Shown here piece after piece: positions 33,408 to 41,690 of a DNA stretch of 64,000 nt (within the stretch, counting starts at the first letter, position 1; every line of letters starts with the position of its first letter). A program made the position numbers and the translations under genes. Source of the stretch: Chloroflexota bacterium (lineage in GTDB: Bacteria; Chloroflexota; Anaerolineae; Promineifilales; Promineifilaceae). The notes beneath the pieces are model-generated. The model saw nothing but the letters and a program-made list of their open reading frames with translations, was not told the origin of the DNA and did not search any database. The stretch lies in contig JAJRVV010000245.1 in the NCBI GenBank assembly GCA_024277135.1, positions 1 to 64,000 of the forward strand, read 5' to 3'.

Positions 33408-35078
33408 ATGACGCATTTTGACGCTTATCTGGAGGTTGGGGAATCGGGCGCTTGTATGGCGCGGATATTGACGCTGCCGGGCTGTTTTTTACGCGCCAAA
33501 AGCCGCGCGGCCGCATTGTCAGAACTGCCGGATGTGATTCTCTGGTATGATGAGTGGCTGCGACAGCATGGTGAACCAGGTCTGGATTTAGAGGAGCCAA
33601 TCACCGTCACGGCCGTCGTCACTGCCGATGTTTCCGGGCCATTTGATCCCGGCGGTGAAGCGGCCTTGTTTGCTTCGGAACTGGAACCGATCACCGATGC
33701 TGAAATCAACCGGTTTTTGCGGTTGGCGTCGTATAACCGGGCAGAACTGCTGGGGTTGATACGGCCGTTGTCCCCCTCTGTGCGCAAATGGCAGCCCGGC
33801 GCGGGACAGATGAGTATTGACGCCATTTTGCGGCACATGGGCCGGGCCGATTTGTGGTACGTCTCCCGGCTGTTGGCTGCGCCGACGCCGGTTGATGAGG
33901 CGGGGTTGACGGTGCGGCAGTTTTTGGATCAGGCGCGGGCGACGGCCGTCGCCCATCTGCAAACCCTCAGTGATGCCCAAAAACGGGAGCGATTTATCCC
34001 CCAGCATGATACCGGCAATTTGCAGGAGCCGTGGACGGCGCGAAAGGCGCTGCGGCGAATGTTGGAGCATGAACGAGAGCACATGCAGCACATCGAGAAA
34101 GTATTGGCGCAGTGGCGGGGCCGTTTGCTGGCCGAATTAGCGGCGGAACGGGCCAACCTGCTGTGGCAGCTCAATGGCCTGGACGAAACCACCCTATCCC
34201 AGGCTCCGGTTATTGAGGGGTGGACGGTGAAGGATTTGCTGGCGCACATCGGCGCCTGGGATGCGTTTCACACCGAGCGAACGGCGTTGGTCATGCACGG
34301 CCGTCTCCACGAAATCAAACCGGTAGGCGAGCGAGAAGGGATGGATGCGCGCAACCAAAACCTGCTGCACCTCTTCCGGGATGTGCCGTTCACCTTTGCT
34401 TTGGGCATTTGCCTAAAAGAAAGAAGCGGGTATCGGGCCACGTTGAGCCGTCTGTCGAACGCTGAACTACACCGAGAAATCCGGCTGCCCTGGGGCTGGC
34501 GCACCCGACTGCGGGTGTGGGCCGGTTGGCGGGCGCGGCACGATGCCGTCCACGCTGCTCAAATCAGCCAATGGCGGCAAACCTTGCCCAAAGAATCAAA
34601 ACGGGCCGGGCCAAAATCGGCGCTGTCAGCCATTTACAAAGCCAGCCGCCGTGAGTTTGTAGCGTTGGTCGAACTGCTCGATGAGGAAGAACGGTTGACC
34701 CGCCCGGTGTGCGGCGTGTGGACGCTCAAAGATGTGGTAGGGCATTTGCTGGATTGGGAACAGCTGGGGTTGACTGCCTTGCGCCAAATCTGTGCCGGGC
34801 AAACGCCGGAATTTGACGCCATCATCCCGGATTTTGACGCCTTTAACAACGCCAACGCGGCGGCGCGGCAGGATCAGCCGTGGCCGGATGTGTGGGCTGA
34901 ATTTGTGGCCGCACGGGCGCAGATGCTGTCACTCATCGCTGAGGTGGATGCGTCGCAGATGGAACGCGCGTTTACCACGCCCTGGGGAACGACCATCTGG
35001 TTATATCGCTGGCTGCTCATCTGGCCCGGTCATGAACGGGAACATGCGCGCGGGCTGCGGGATTCAGTAGATTCGTAA
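33408..35078 (+). CDS. Multi-DinB-domain protein with HicB-like N-terminus
   Basis: A 556-aa cytoplasmic protein. The first ~60 residues ('FDAYLEVGESGACMARILTLPGCFLRAKSRAAALSEL') resemble a HicB-type alpha/beta domain. Three DinB-like four-helix bundles follow: one at ~100-235 ('YNRAELLGLI...LRHMGRADLWY...LEHEREHMQHI'), one at ~240-400 ('RANLLWQLNGLDE...GWTVKDLLAHIGAWD') and one at ~410-555 ('ASRREFVALVELLDEEE...VWTLKDVVGHLLDWEQLG', ending 'WPGHEREHARGL'). Conserved His residues suggest metal sites as in DinB/ClbS/maleylpyruvate isomerase-type enzymes. Substrate unknown. ATG 33408 follows a perfect 'ggaggtgac'; the ORF track's TTG start lies inside that site. Confidence 0.8.
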   Translation: MTHFDAYLEVGESGACMARILTLPGCFLRAKSRAAALSELPDVILWYDEWLRQHGEPGLDLEEPITVTAVVTADVSGPFDPGGEAALFASELEPITDAEINRFLRLASYNRAELLGLIRPLSPSVRKWQPGAGQMSIDAILRHMGRADLWYVSRLLAAPTPVDEAGLTVRQFLDQARATAVAHLQTLSDAQKRERFIPQHDTGNLQEPWTARKALRRMLEHEREHMQHIEKVLAQWRGRLLAELAAERANLLWQLNGLDETTLSQAPVIEGWTVKDLLAHIGAWDAFHTERTALVMHGRLHEIKPVGEREGMDARNQNLLHLFRDVPFTFALGICLKERSGYRATLSRLSNAELHREIRLPWGWRTRLRVWAGWRARHDAVHAAQISQWRQTLPKESKRAGPKSALSAIYKASRREFVALVELLDEEERLTRPVCGVWTLKDVVGHLLDWEQLGLTALRQICAGQTPEFDAIIPDFDAFNNANAAARQDQPWPDVWAEFVAARAQMLSLIAEVDASQMERAFTTPWGTTIWLYRWLLIWPGHEREHARGLRDSVDS

Positions 35079-35106
35079 TCGTCTAGAATTCACTTCCTGA
35101 AATTGG

Positions 35107-35217
35107 AGACTCAGTAGATCAAGATTTTCGCCACGAATGCCACGAATTACACGAAAAACACGTTCTTAATTCGTGAAATTTGTGCAATTCGTGGCGGATT
35201 TTGGATCTACTGAGACT
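35107..35217. mobile_element. 101-bp inverted-repeat element, copy 2, with AGACT direct repeats
   Basis: 35112-35212 is identical to copy 1 (2532-2632) except one base. It is flanked by AGACT on both sides (35107-35111, 35213-35217), a different 5-mer from copies 1 and 3, which supports a real target-site duplication. It lies between the convergent DinB and macroglobulin genes, next to short inverted 'gagactgccagtctc' strings. Confidence 0.88.
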
Positions 35218-35285
35218 GGAGATTAGAGACTGCCAGTCTCCAGTTAACCAGTCTCCAATCTCCAAACTGGGGATATGTTTTTAGA

Positions 35286-38200
35286 CTATTCCATAATCAT
35301 GAACAACTTGCCATCAGACCGGCCAAAAATTTCCGGGAAGAAGGTTTCGCGGGCTGTGGCCGGCATCACCTGGAACTCGCCGGGGATGTTGGTTTGCAGG
35401 AAGTAGGTGTACTGGTACGTCCCGGCGGGCAGGAAATTGGAGCGGAACACGACCTTTGCATCCCGATATTCGATGCGATTGAACTGCCACCAGCCCCAAT
35501 AACCGCGCCGGTAATTGTCCTGGCTGACGTCGCCGCTCAAATTACCGGCCGTTGTCTCCAGGCCGGGGTCAATCGCTTCGGCGCCGGCCGGGATGGGATC
35601 TTCTACCAACACGTACAGCCGGTCATTGGGCAAGACGATGGTCAATTCCACCCGCACCTGCCCCCCGGCCGCGATTTGGGTGATGGGCTGGCACTCGTCC
35701 GTTTCCGGATCGCAGGCGGCATCGTAATAGGCGCGCTCGATGCTGAAGCCCCGGTTAACGGCCGTCACGCTTGCCGCCGGCAAAAAGCTGTTGAGATGGG
35801 CCGTGTAATACAAACGGCCGTTCCCCCCCGCGCGTTGGAAGTCAAGGAAATTGACTTCATCCGCCACCAGGTTTCTTAGCGGGATGGATGTATGGCGCGA
35901 GTCCAAAATCGTCTCCCGGTCAAACTGGCCGCTGACGATAGAGTTACTGTTTAACGCCAGCCGGTACTCATAATCCGCTTCCAGCTCGCCCGTAGCCGCC
36001 ATCCAATCGGCGAGGGCGTTGATCACCCACGCCGTTTCATGCTCGGTGGCCCAATGGCTGGCCGTCCGCGCCGACATGAGCCAGCGCACCGCGCCCGCGC
36101 CCAACGGGTTAGCGGGATCAATCCGGGCCAACGCATCCAGAATGACGGCCGTGCCCCGCACAACACTGCTCAAATTCCGGTAATCTCGATTCACGTCCTC
36201 CCAATGCGTACCGGTGGCAGAGAGGACGGCCGTGTCGTTCAAATCCGCCAGCAGCGCCATCTGCGCCGAGCCGCCCGAATTACCCGCCACTTCATACGCC
36301 AACGCCAGATACGCTTTGGCATACGGGTCAAGCAAATGGCGATGTTCGTCAAACAGCATCTCCATCTCCGACAAAAGCGTCTCCCGCCTCGTCGTCGGTT
36401 CAGTCAGAGAGCCAGTTTGCCTGGCTTCCGCCAGCACGTAGAGGAAAAACGCCTGCCGGTTTACCTGGTGCCGGCCGCTCAAACTGGCCGCCGGGGCCAG
36501 CTTGTCGGCCAGGAAGCGGGCGGCGTCATTCACCATCCGGCCGCTCACCGGATACCCCGTCTCCTGCGCCTTGCTTAAAGCCAGCAGGGTATACGCCGTC
36601 AGCCATTCGTCACTCTCGTTGCTGTAGCACCAGCCCCAGCCGCCATCTGTTTTTACCAGCCCTTCCAGGTCACGAATCAGTTGGGGGATGACATCGGCCA
36701 GCGCCCCGGCCAGTTTCGGTTCGTCCAGATTCAAGGCGCTGATGGCGCGGGCGGTGGCCGCATTCGCCAGCAGCCGGTCAGTCACCGAGTAGGCGCACAC
36801 AAACTGGTAATCCGGCCGTTCCAGGTAATCCAGCGACTGCAAGAGCGCCGCCGCCAGCGATGGGCTGAGGGTGACGTCAATGCTGCCCTGTTCCATGTCC
36901 ACCAGTTCCGGCAGCAGCACCGCTTCCACCCGCCGCTCCACGTCACCATCCAAAATCCCGGCTGTGCCTGCGATGTCGGGCGCGTCGTAGCGGTAGATGG
37001 GGATGAGGCCGTTGTCGCCAAAGGTGGGTTTGGCGGCGTCTCGATAGCCGCCGCCGGCCACGCGGAAGGTGAGGTCGGCCACGTTGGCGTTTTTGACTTC
37101 CACCTGCCAGCGGGCAAGGACACGGCCGTTGGCCGGGATGGTCACCGTCTGCTCGGCGTCATCCCGCAGTCCCAGCCCTTCCGCTTCCAGGGTGACGGCC
37201 GCTTCAATCTCGCTGCCGGTGTTGTTATTGACGATGGTTCCAATTTGTACCACATCCCCCACCGTGAAGAAGCGGGGCGTCACCGGGCGCAGCAACAGCG
37301 GCAGGGTGACGACCACATCCACGCTGGTCTGCCCCACCTTGCTGTCGGCGGTGATCGCTTTGCTGGACAGCCGCCAGGTGGTCAGGCTGTCGGGCAGGGG
37401 GATTTCGATGGCGGCGCGGCCGTCCGCATCCGTTTGCAGGCTGGCCCGCCAAAACGCCGTGTCCGGGAAATCTTGACGCACTTTTTCGTCATCTTCCTCT
37501 GTCCCGGCGGCGCGGCTGATGGCGGTGTCTTCCAGCAGCCCATCGCCGCCGCCGCCGCCCAAACCGGCCGTTTCCACCGGGATTTCCGGTTCCATCCCTT
37601 CGCCAGAGATGAACAAGCCGCCGCCAACCTGGCTGCGATAGGGTTGGGGCGCATAAAACGCTTCCAGAATGTCGGGCGCGTTGTCCTTTTTCAGCGTCAA
37701 CACTGCTAAATCCACCAGCGCCAGCGACACGTCGGCAGAAACGGGGTTTCCGGCCTTGTCGGTGGTGAAGATGTCGTAGACGGCCGTTTCCCCCGGCGCA
37801 AACAGGTCGGCGGCAGGGGTCAGCGTCACGTTCAAGCCTAACTGTTCTGGCGACACCGCCAGTTCGGCGATGCCCAGGCGGATGTCGGCGTAGGGGTTGT
37901 CGGGGTCATCAGGAGTGACGGGTTTGACGGCCGTCACCGACACAAACACATTGGGCGCATAATCAAGCGGCAGCGGCACATCAATCACATCGCTGTTTGA
38001 CTGCAAGGTAATCACCCGCTGCTCGATCAGTTGGCCCCGCTCAATCGTCAGCCACGCCTTGATCGGCCCGGCGAAGGGGGATTGCACCAAAATGCGCGCC
38101 GTCTCGCCCGGCTGGTACGCCTGTTTGTCGGGAACCAGTTCCATGCGCCGTTCGCGGGGGTCGGTGCGCCAGCCGATGAAGCGTTCGTCGGCCGCCCATA

Positions 38201-41200
38201 AGTTGGCGCTGCTGACGTGCTGCCGGCCGCCGCTGTCGGTGACGGCGGCCACGGCCACATAACTGCCCCCCTCTGGCGGCACGAAGCTGGCGGTGGCTTT
38301 GCCCAGGTTATTCGTCGTCACCCGTACCCGGTCAATTTCAGTGTCTACCGGCTGCCAGATGGTGCGGTAAATGCCGAATTCGGCGTCGCGGGTTCGTTCC
38401 CATTCCCGTTGGTAGAAAACGACTTCAACTGTTTGATTGGGCGCGGCGTTCCCTTCCCAATCCTGGGTGATGAGGTTGACGCTGGTTTCCGTTCCGGCGC
38501 GAGCAATGTAATTGGCGGGGACGACGCCGACATAGATTTCGGCAGCGTGCAGGGTGACGCTGGCCCGCCCCACCACGGGGAATTCGCTGATGTCGTTGAC
38601 GGTCACTTCCACGGTGAGGGTCTGGCTGCCGGGATCACGATCTTTGAGCAAATCGGCGGGCAGGTTGATGATGAGACGGCCGTCGCCATCGGTACGGCCG
38701 TTGCCGTTTGCCAGCCAATCACCCAAAAAGCCGCCGCCGCCAAACCCGAACGGGCCAAAGTCATGATAGAAATAATCGCCGCCGTCGCCGAAGAAGTAGA
38801 AAGAGCCGGTGATGGGCGGTTGGTAAGCGTCGGCGTAAATGTTCCACTGCACTTCCAGGTCGGCAGCCGGGCCGCCAAAGAAGTAGCTGGCGTCCACCGT
38901 CACCGCCACCGTCTCGCCGCGCAGCGCTTCGGCGCGATCCGGCGTCAACGTCAGCAAAAATTCCGGCTTGCGGTATTCGGCCACGGAGAAGGCGCGCCGG
39001 GCGTTGAAATCCCGGTCGTCCAGGAAGAGTTGGTAGGAGCCGGCGGCCGCGTCTTCCGGGATTTGGTATTCGCCGGTGAAGACGCCATCGGGCGATACGG
39101 AGACGGTCAGCGTGTCGTCCAATCCAGCGCCTTCGGGGTCGTAAAAGTTGGTGTTGAGGCGCAGGGTGAGGGTTTGCGGGTCGGGGAGTTGGTAACGGCC
39201 GTCATCCGTCTGCCGCACCAACCCTTTGAAGTATATGGTGTCCCCCGGCCGGTAAATGGGGCGGTCGGTGTAAATGTAGGCGAACAGTTCCGGCTCATCC
39301 TCATAGCCTACATCCAGGTCAAACTGCCACGGGCTGACGCCTTCGTTCCAATTGCTGGAGCCGACGCCGAATCCCGCCTGGCCCGGCTGATTGCTGACGG
39401 CCAGCACCCCGGACAGGTAGTTGTTGGGCGGGGTGTAGTCGAATTGGGCGAATCCGTTTTTGTCGGAGACGGCCGTGCCCAGCCGCGCCCCCTGCTGGTT
39501 GTAAAGCGCTAGATTTCGGCCGGATACCGGCTGGCCGCTGGCGATGTCCGTCACCCAGACATAGGCAGCGCCAAACATCTCTTTGACGACGATGTTGGCG
39601 TCGGCCACTATCAGGAGATGCCGCTGATTTTGCCAGTAGCGGGCGTCGCCCACGTCTGCCGAATCCACCGTCAGCATGTAAACGCCGGCGGGCAAAACCC
39701 CGCCATCCGCCAGAGGAACGTTTTGTAAAAATGCCTGGTCGTCAGGCGCGTCCGGGGCGAATTCCCAACGGCGGATCGGGGTGGCGGCGGGCCGGTAATC
39801 GTTTAGTTGGTATGGCTCGCCCAGCAGGTTGAGCGGCAGTCCCAGGTCGAACAGGCTGACGTTGAAGCTGTTGACGTTGCGATACAGCAGTTCCACGTCG
39901 GTGGCGAAGCTGGCGCTCACCTGGCTGATTCGGCCGGGTAAATTGAAGGAGGCGATGGGGGGGGAGGGAGGGGTGGTGAAGCGCCAGGTGTAATCTCGCC
40001 CCAGGGTGTTGCCGTAGGGGTCGGCCGCGTCGCCGGGGATAGTGACTTGGTAGGCGGTGTTAAGTTCTAGTTCAAAGTTGAGGGAGAGGTAGCTGCCGTC
40101 TTTGCTGAAGAAGTAATCAACGTCGTCGGGCGGCGGGTTGATGCGGATACGGCCGTCCACCGTGTCCCAATCCATGGGCGAGGCAAATTCCACCGAAATC
40201 CCGTACTGCCACGCTTCGGCCAGCCCGGTGGGGTGTACCAGCGCCACGCCGGGGAAAACCACCGTCTGGAAACTGCTCACCGTTTGCCGATCCAGCGCTG
40301 CGCCGCCGCTGGCCGATTGGGCGGAATCGTTGACGACGATTTGGTATTCCGTTTCCAGGTTGAGCGGTTGGCGCGGGGTGATCTGCAACACGCGATCATC
40401 GTCGAACCAGGCGGCGTCCACCGCCGCTTTGCCTTGTGTTGTGCCCAGGGCTACCGCCGCTTCCGTGCTGGCTCTATCCATGGGGGTGTTGAAGGTGATG
40501 GTGATGGGAGCGGAGGGGTTGACGCCAACGTCGCCCAGGGCTGGTTGGAAGGTGACGACGGCCGGCCGTACTGTGGTGAACTGCCAGTTAAAGCCACCGG
40601 ACAGCGCGGCCCCGGTGAAATCGGTCAAATCGTCGGCTATCGAGACCTGGTAGGTGGCAGCTGCCGCCAGCGGTTCATCCGGCATGAAGCGGTAAATGCT
40701 GGTAGAGACCCACTCTCCCTGTCCCGTCACGGGCGGATCGAAAGACAACGGCTGTGGCAAATCCGCTTGCTGGCCAGTCGTTACCAACGGCACAACGGGG
40801 CGGTTGAACAGCGCCGTCACCGCGCTGTTCGTGTCCACCCGTTCCGCGCCCGCCGCCGGGATGACCTGGCTCACTTGTAAGCTGCCGATGGTTTGCAGGT
40901 AAAGCTGCAGCGGCGTGTCCAGCGTGAACCCATTGAGGCTGGTAGCGGCCTGGCCGATGTTGACCCGGTATCGCTGCCGCCGCTGGTAGCTCTCGTCTGG
41001 GGTGAAGATGAGGGTGTCGGGCCGGGGCCAGCTAAAGCGGCCGTTCACTTTTGGCCCAGATGGCTGCCCTTCGTCGTCCACCGCTTCGATGGCAAACGCC
41101 TTTTCCACGGAGGGTTGGTTCATGGGCTGGTCAAATCGGATGGTGATGGCGCCGTCCAGCAATGCTTCTTCGCCGGGGGCGGGGCTGCTGTAGATGACTT

Positions 41201-41432
41201 GGGGCGGCCAATCAATGTCGGCGGGGTCAACGGCCGCCTGCCCGCCAGCGGCGGGTGGGGCCGGGGTGGGGGTGGGTTGGGCGTTGGCCGGGGTGGGGAT
41301 GATGGCGGTGGGGACGGCCGTTGGCAGCGGCGTCGGCTCTTCTTCCTGGCGGCGGCAAGCGGCCAGCGCTAAACCCAATACAACAGTTAAAACCAAAACA
41401 CGCAACCAGATATTTTTAGGCATTGTTCCCAT
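35286..41432 (-). CDS. Alpha-2-macroglobulin family lipoprotein without thioester motif
   Basis: A ~2048-aa surface lipoprotein. The signal peptide ends in 'LGLALAAC' and is followed by a Thr/Pro-rich linker. Three Ig-like (Big_5) domains come next ('SPAPGEEALLDGAITIRFDQPM', 'IPAAGAERVDTNSAVTALFNRP', 'QPALGDVGVNPSAPITITFNTPM'). Macroglobulin domains follow ('AYIYTDRPIYRPGDTIYFKGLVR'), then a Gly-rich bait-like stretch before 'AFWRASLQTDADGRAAIEIPLPDSLTTWRLSSKAIT', and the alpha-alpha toroid. Where thioester members have C-x-E-Q, this one has 'YQFVCAYSVTDR' (~residue 1545): Cys kept, Glu-Gln lost. It probably traps proteases or shields the cell without covalent capture. ATG 41432 follows 'caggagcgt'; the longer ORF runs into repeats and the divergent gene. 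Confidence 0.92.
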   Translation of the reverse strand: MGTMPKNIWLRVLVLTVVLGLALAACRRQEEEPTPLPTAVPTAIIPTPANAQPTPTPAPPAAGGQAAVDPADIDWPPQVIYSSPAPGEEALLDGAITIRFDQPMNQPSVEKAFAIEAVDDEGQPSGPKVNGRFSWPRPDTLIFTPDESYQRRQRYRVNIGQAATSLNGFTLDTPLQLYLQTIGSLQVSQVIPAAGAERVDTNSAVTALFNRPVVPLVTTGQQADLPQPLSFDPPVTGQGEWVSTSIYRFMPDEPLAAAATYQVSIADDLTDFTGAALSGGFNWQFTTVRPAVVTFQPALGDVGVNPSAPITITFNTPMDRASTEAAVALGTTQGKAAVDAAWFDDDRVLQITPRQPLNLETEYQIVVNDSAQSASGGAALDRQTVSSFQTVVFPGVALVHPTGLAEAWQYGISVEFASPMDWDTVDGRIRINPPPDDVDYFFSKDGSYLSLNFELELNTAYQVTIPGDAADPYGNTLGRDYTWRFTTPPSPPIASFNLPGRISQVSASFATDVELLYRNVNSFNVSLFDLGLPLNLLGEPYQLNDYRPAATPIRRWEFAPDAPDDQAFLQNVPLADGGVLPAGVYMLTVDSADVGDARYWQNQRHLLIVADANIVVKEMFGAAYVWVTDIASGQPVSGRNLALYNQQGARLGTAVSDKNGFAQFDYTPPNNYLSGVLAVSNQPGQAGFGVGSSNWNEGVSPWQFDLDVGYEDEPELFAYIYTDRPIYRPGDTIYFKGLVRQTDDGRYQLPDPQTLTLRLNTNFYDPEGAGLDDTLTVSVSPDGVFTGEYQIPEDAAAGSYQLFLDDRDFNARRAFSVAEYRKPEFLLTLTPDRAEALRGETVAVTVDASYFFGGPAADLEVQWNIYADAYQPPITGSFYFFGDGGDYFYHDFGPFGFGGGGFLGDWLANGNGRTDGDGRLIINLPADLLKDRDPGSQTLTVEVTVNDISEFPVVGRASVTLHAAEIYVGVVPANYIARAGTETSVNLITQDWEGNAAPNQTVEVVFYQREWERTRDAEFGIYRTIWQPVDTEIDRVRVTTNNLGKATASFVPPEGGSYVAVAAVTDSGGRQHVSSANLWAADERFIGWRTDPRERRMELVPDKQAYQPGETARILVQSPFAGPIKAWLTIERGQLIEQRVITLQSNSDVIDVPLPLDYAPNVFVSVTAVKPVTPDDPDNPYADIRLGIAELAVSPEQLGLNVTLTPAADLFAPGETAVYDIFTTDKAGNPVSADVSLALVDLAVLTLKKDNAPDILEAFYAPQPYRSQVGGGLFISGEGMEPEIPVETAGLGGGGGDGLLEDTAISRAAGTEEDDEKVRQDFPDTAFWRASLQTDADGRAAIEIPLPDSLTTWRLSSKAITADSKVGQTSVDVVVTLPLLLRPVTPRFFTVGDVVQIGTIVNNNTGSEIEAAVTLEAEGLGLRDDAEQTVTIPANGRVLARWQVEVKNANVADLTFRVAGGGYRDAAKPTFGDNGLIPIYRYDAPDIAGTAGILDGDVERRVEAVLLPELVDMEQGSIDVTLSPSLAAALLQSLDYLERPDYQFVCAYSVTDRLLANAATARAISALNLDEPKLAGALADVIPQLIRDLEGLVKTDGGWGWCYSNESDEWLTAYTLLALSKAQETGYPVSGRMVNDAARFLADKLAPAASLSGRHQVNRQAFFLYVLAEARQTGSLTEPTTRRETLLSEMEMLFDEHRHLLDPYAKAYLALAYEVAGNSGGSAQMALLADLNDTAVLSATGTHWEDVNRDYRNLSSVVRGTAVILDALARIDPANPLGAGAVRWLMSARTASHWATEHETAWVINALADWMAATGELEADYEYRLALNSNSIVSGQFDRETILDSRHTSIPLRNLVADEVNFLDFQRAGGNGRLYYTAHLNSFLPAASVTAVNRGFSIERAYYDAACDPETDECQPITQIAAGGQVRVELTIVLPNDRLYVLVEDPIPAGAEAIDPGLETTAGNLSGDVSQDNYRRGYWGWWQFNRIEYRDAKVVFRSNFLPAGTYQYTYFLQTNIPGEFQVMPATARETFFPEIFGRSDGKLFMIME

Positions 41433-41519
41433 ACGCTCCTGAATCGTCATCCGCCGGGGATGGCAATTGGCTAAATTCGACAGGCTCCATGTCTCTATTT
41501 TAACCTGTTCGACAACGAC

Positions 41520-41661
41520 AGACATCCGATTTCTCGTTGTTGGGTGTGTGGGGGTTGTGACTGACCAGAAATCGGATGTCTTGGCGGTTAACAAATTACA
41601 GACATCCGATTTCTCGTTGTTGGGTATGCGGGGGTTGTAACTGACCAGAAATCGGATGTCT
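41520..41661. repeat. AGACATCCGATTTCT hairpin repeat, two tandem copies
   Basis: Copy A has arms at 41520-41534 and 41567-41581; copy B at 41600-41614 and 41647-41661. The period is 80 bases, and the interior sequences are nearly identical. They lie between the divergent macroglobulin and USP-DUF389 genes, so any promoter there must overlap or flank them. The third copy is at 32064-32125. Confidence 0.85.
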
Positions 41662-41690
41662 TGGCGGTCAACATTGTCAGCCGATGGTGA

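Noticed and set aside
38217-39512. 431-aa plus-strand ORF opposite the macroglobulin
   Set aside because: Antisense shadow with no domain signature; the minus-strand protein is clearly coding.
41520-41661. Two 80-base direct repeats, possible CRISPR start
   Set aside because: Only two units, the whole unit repeats rather than a short repeat with unique spacers, arms are palindromic, and there are no cas genes.
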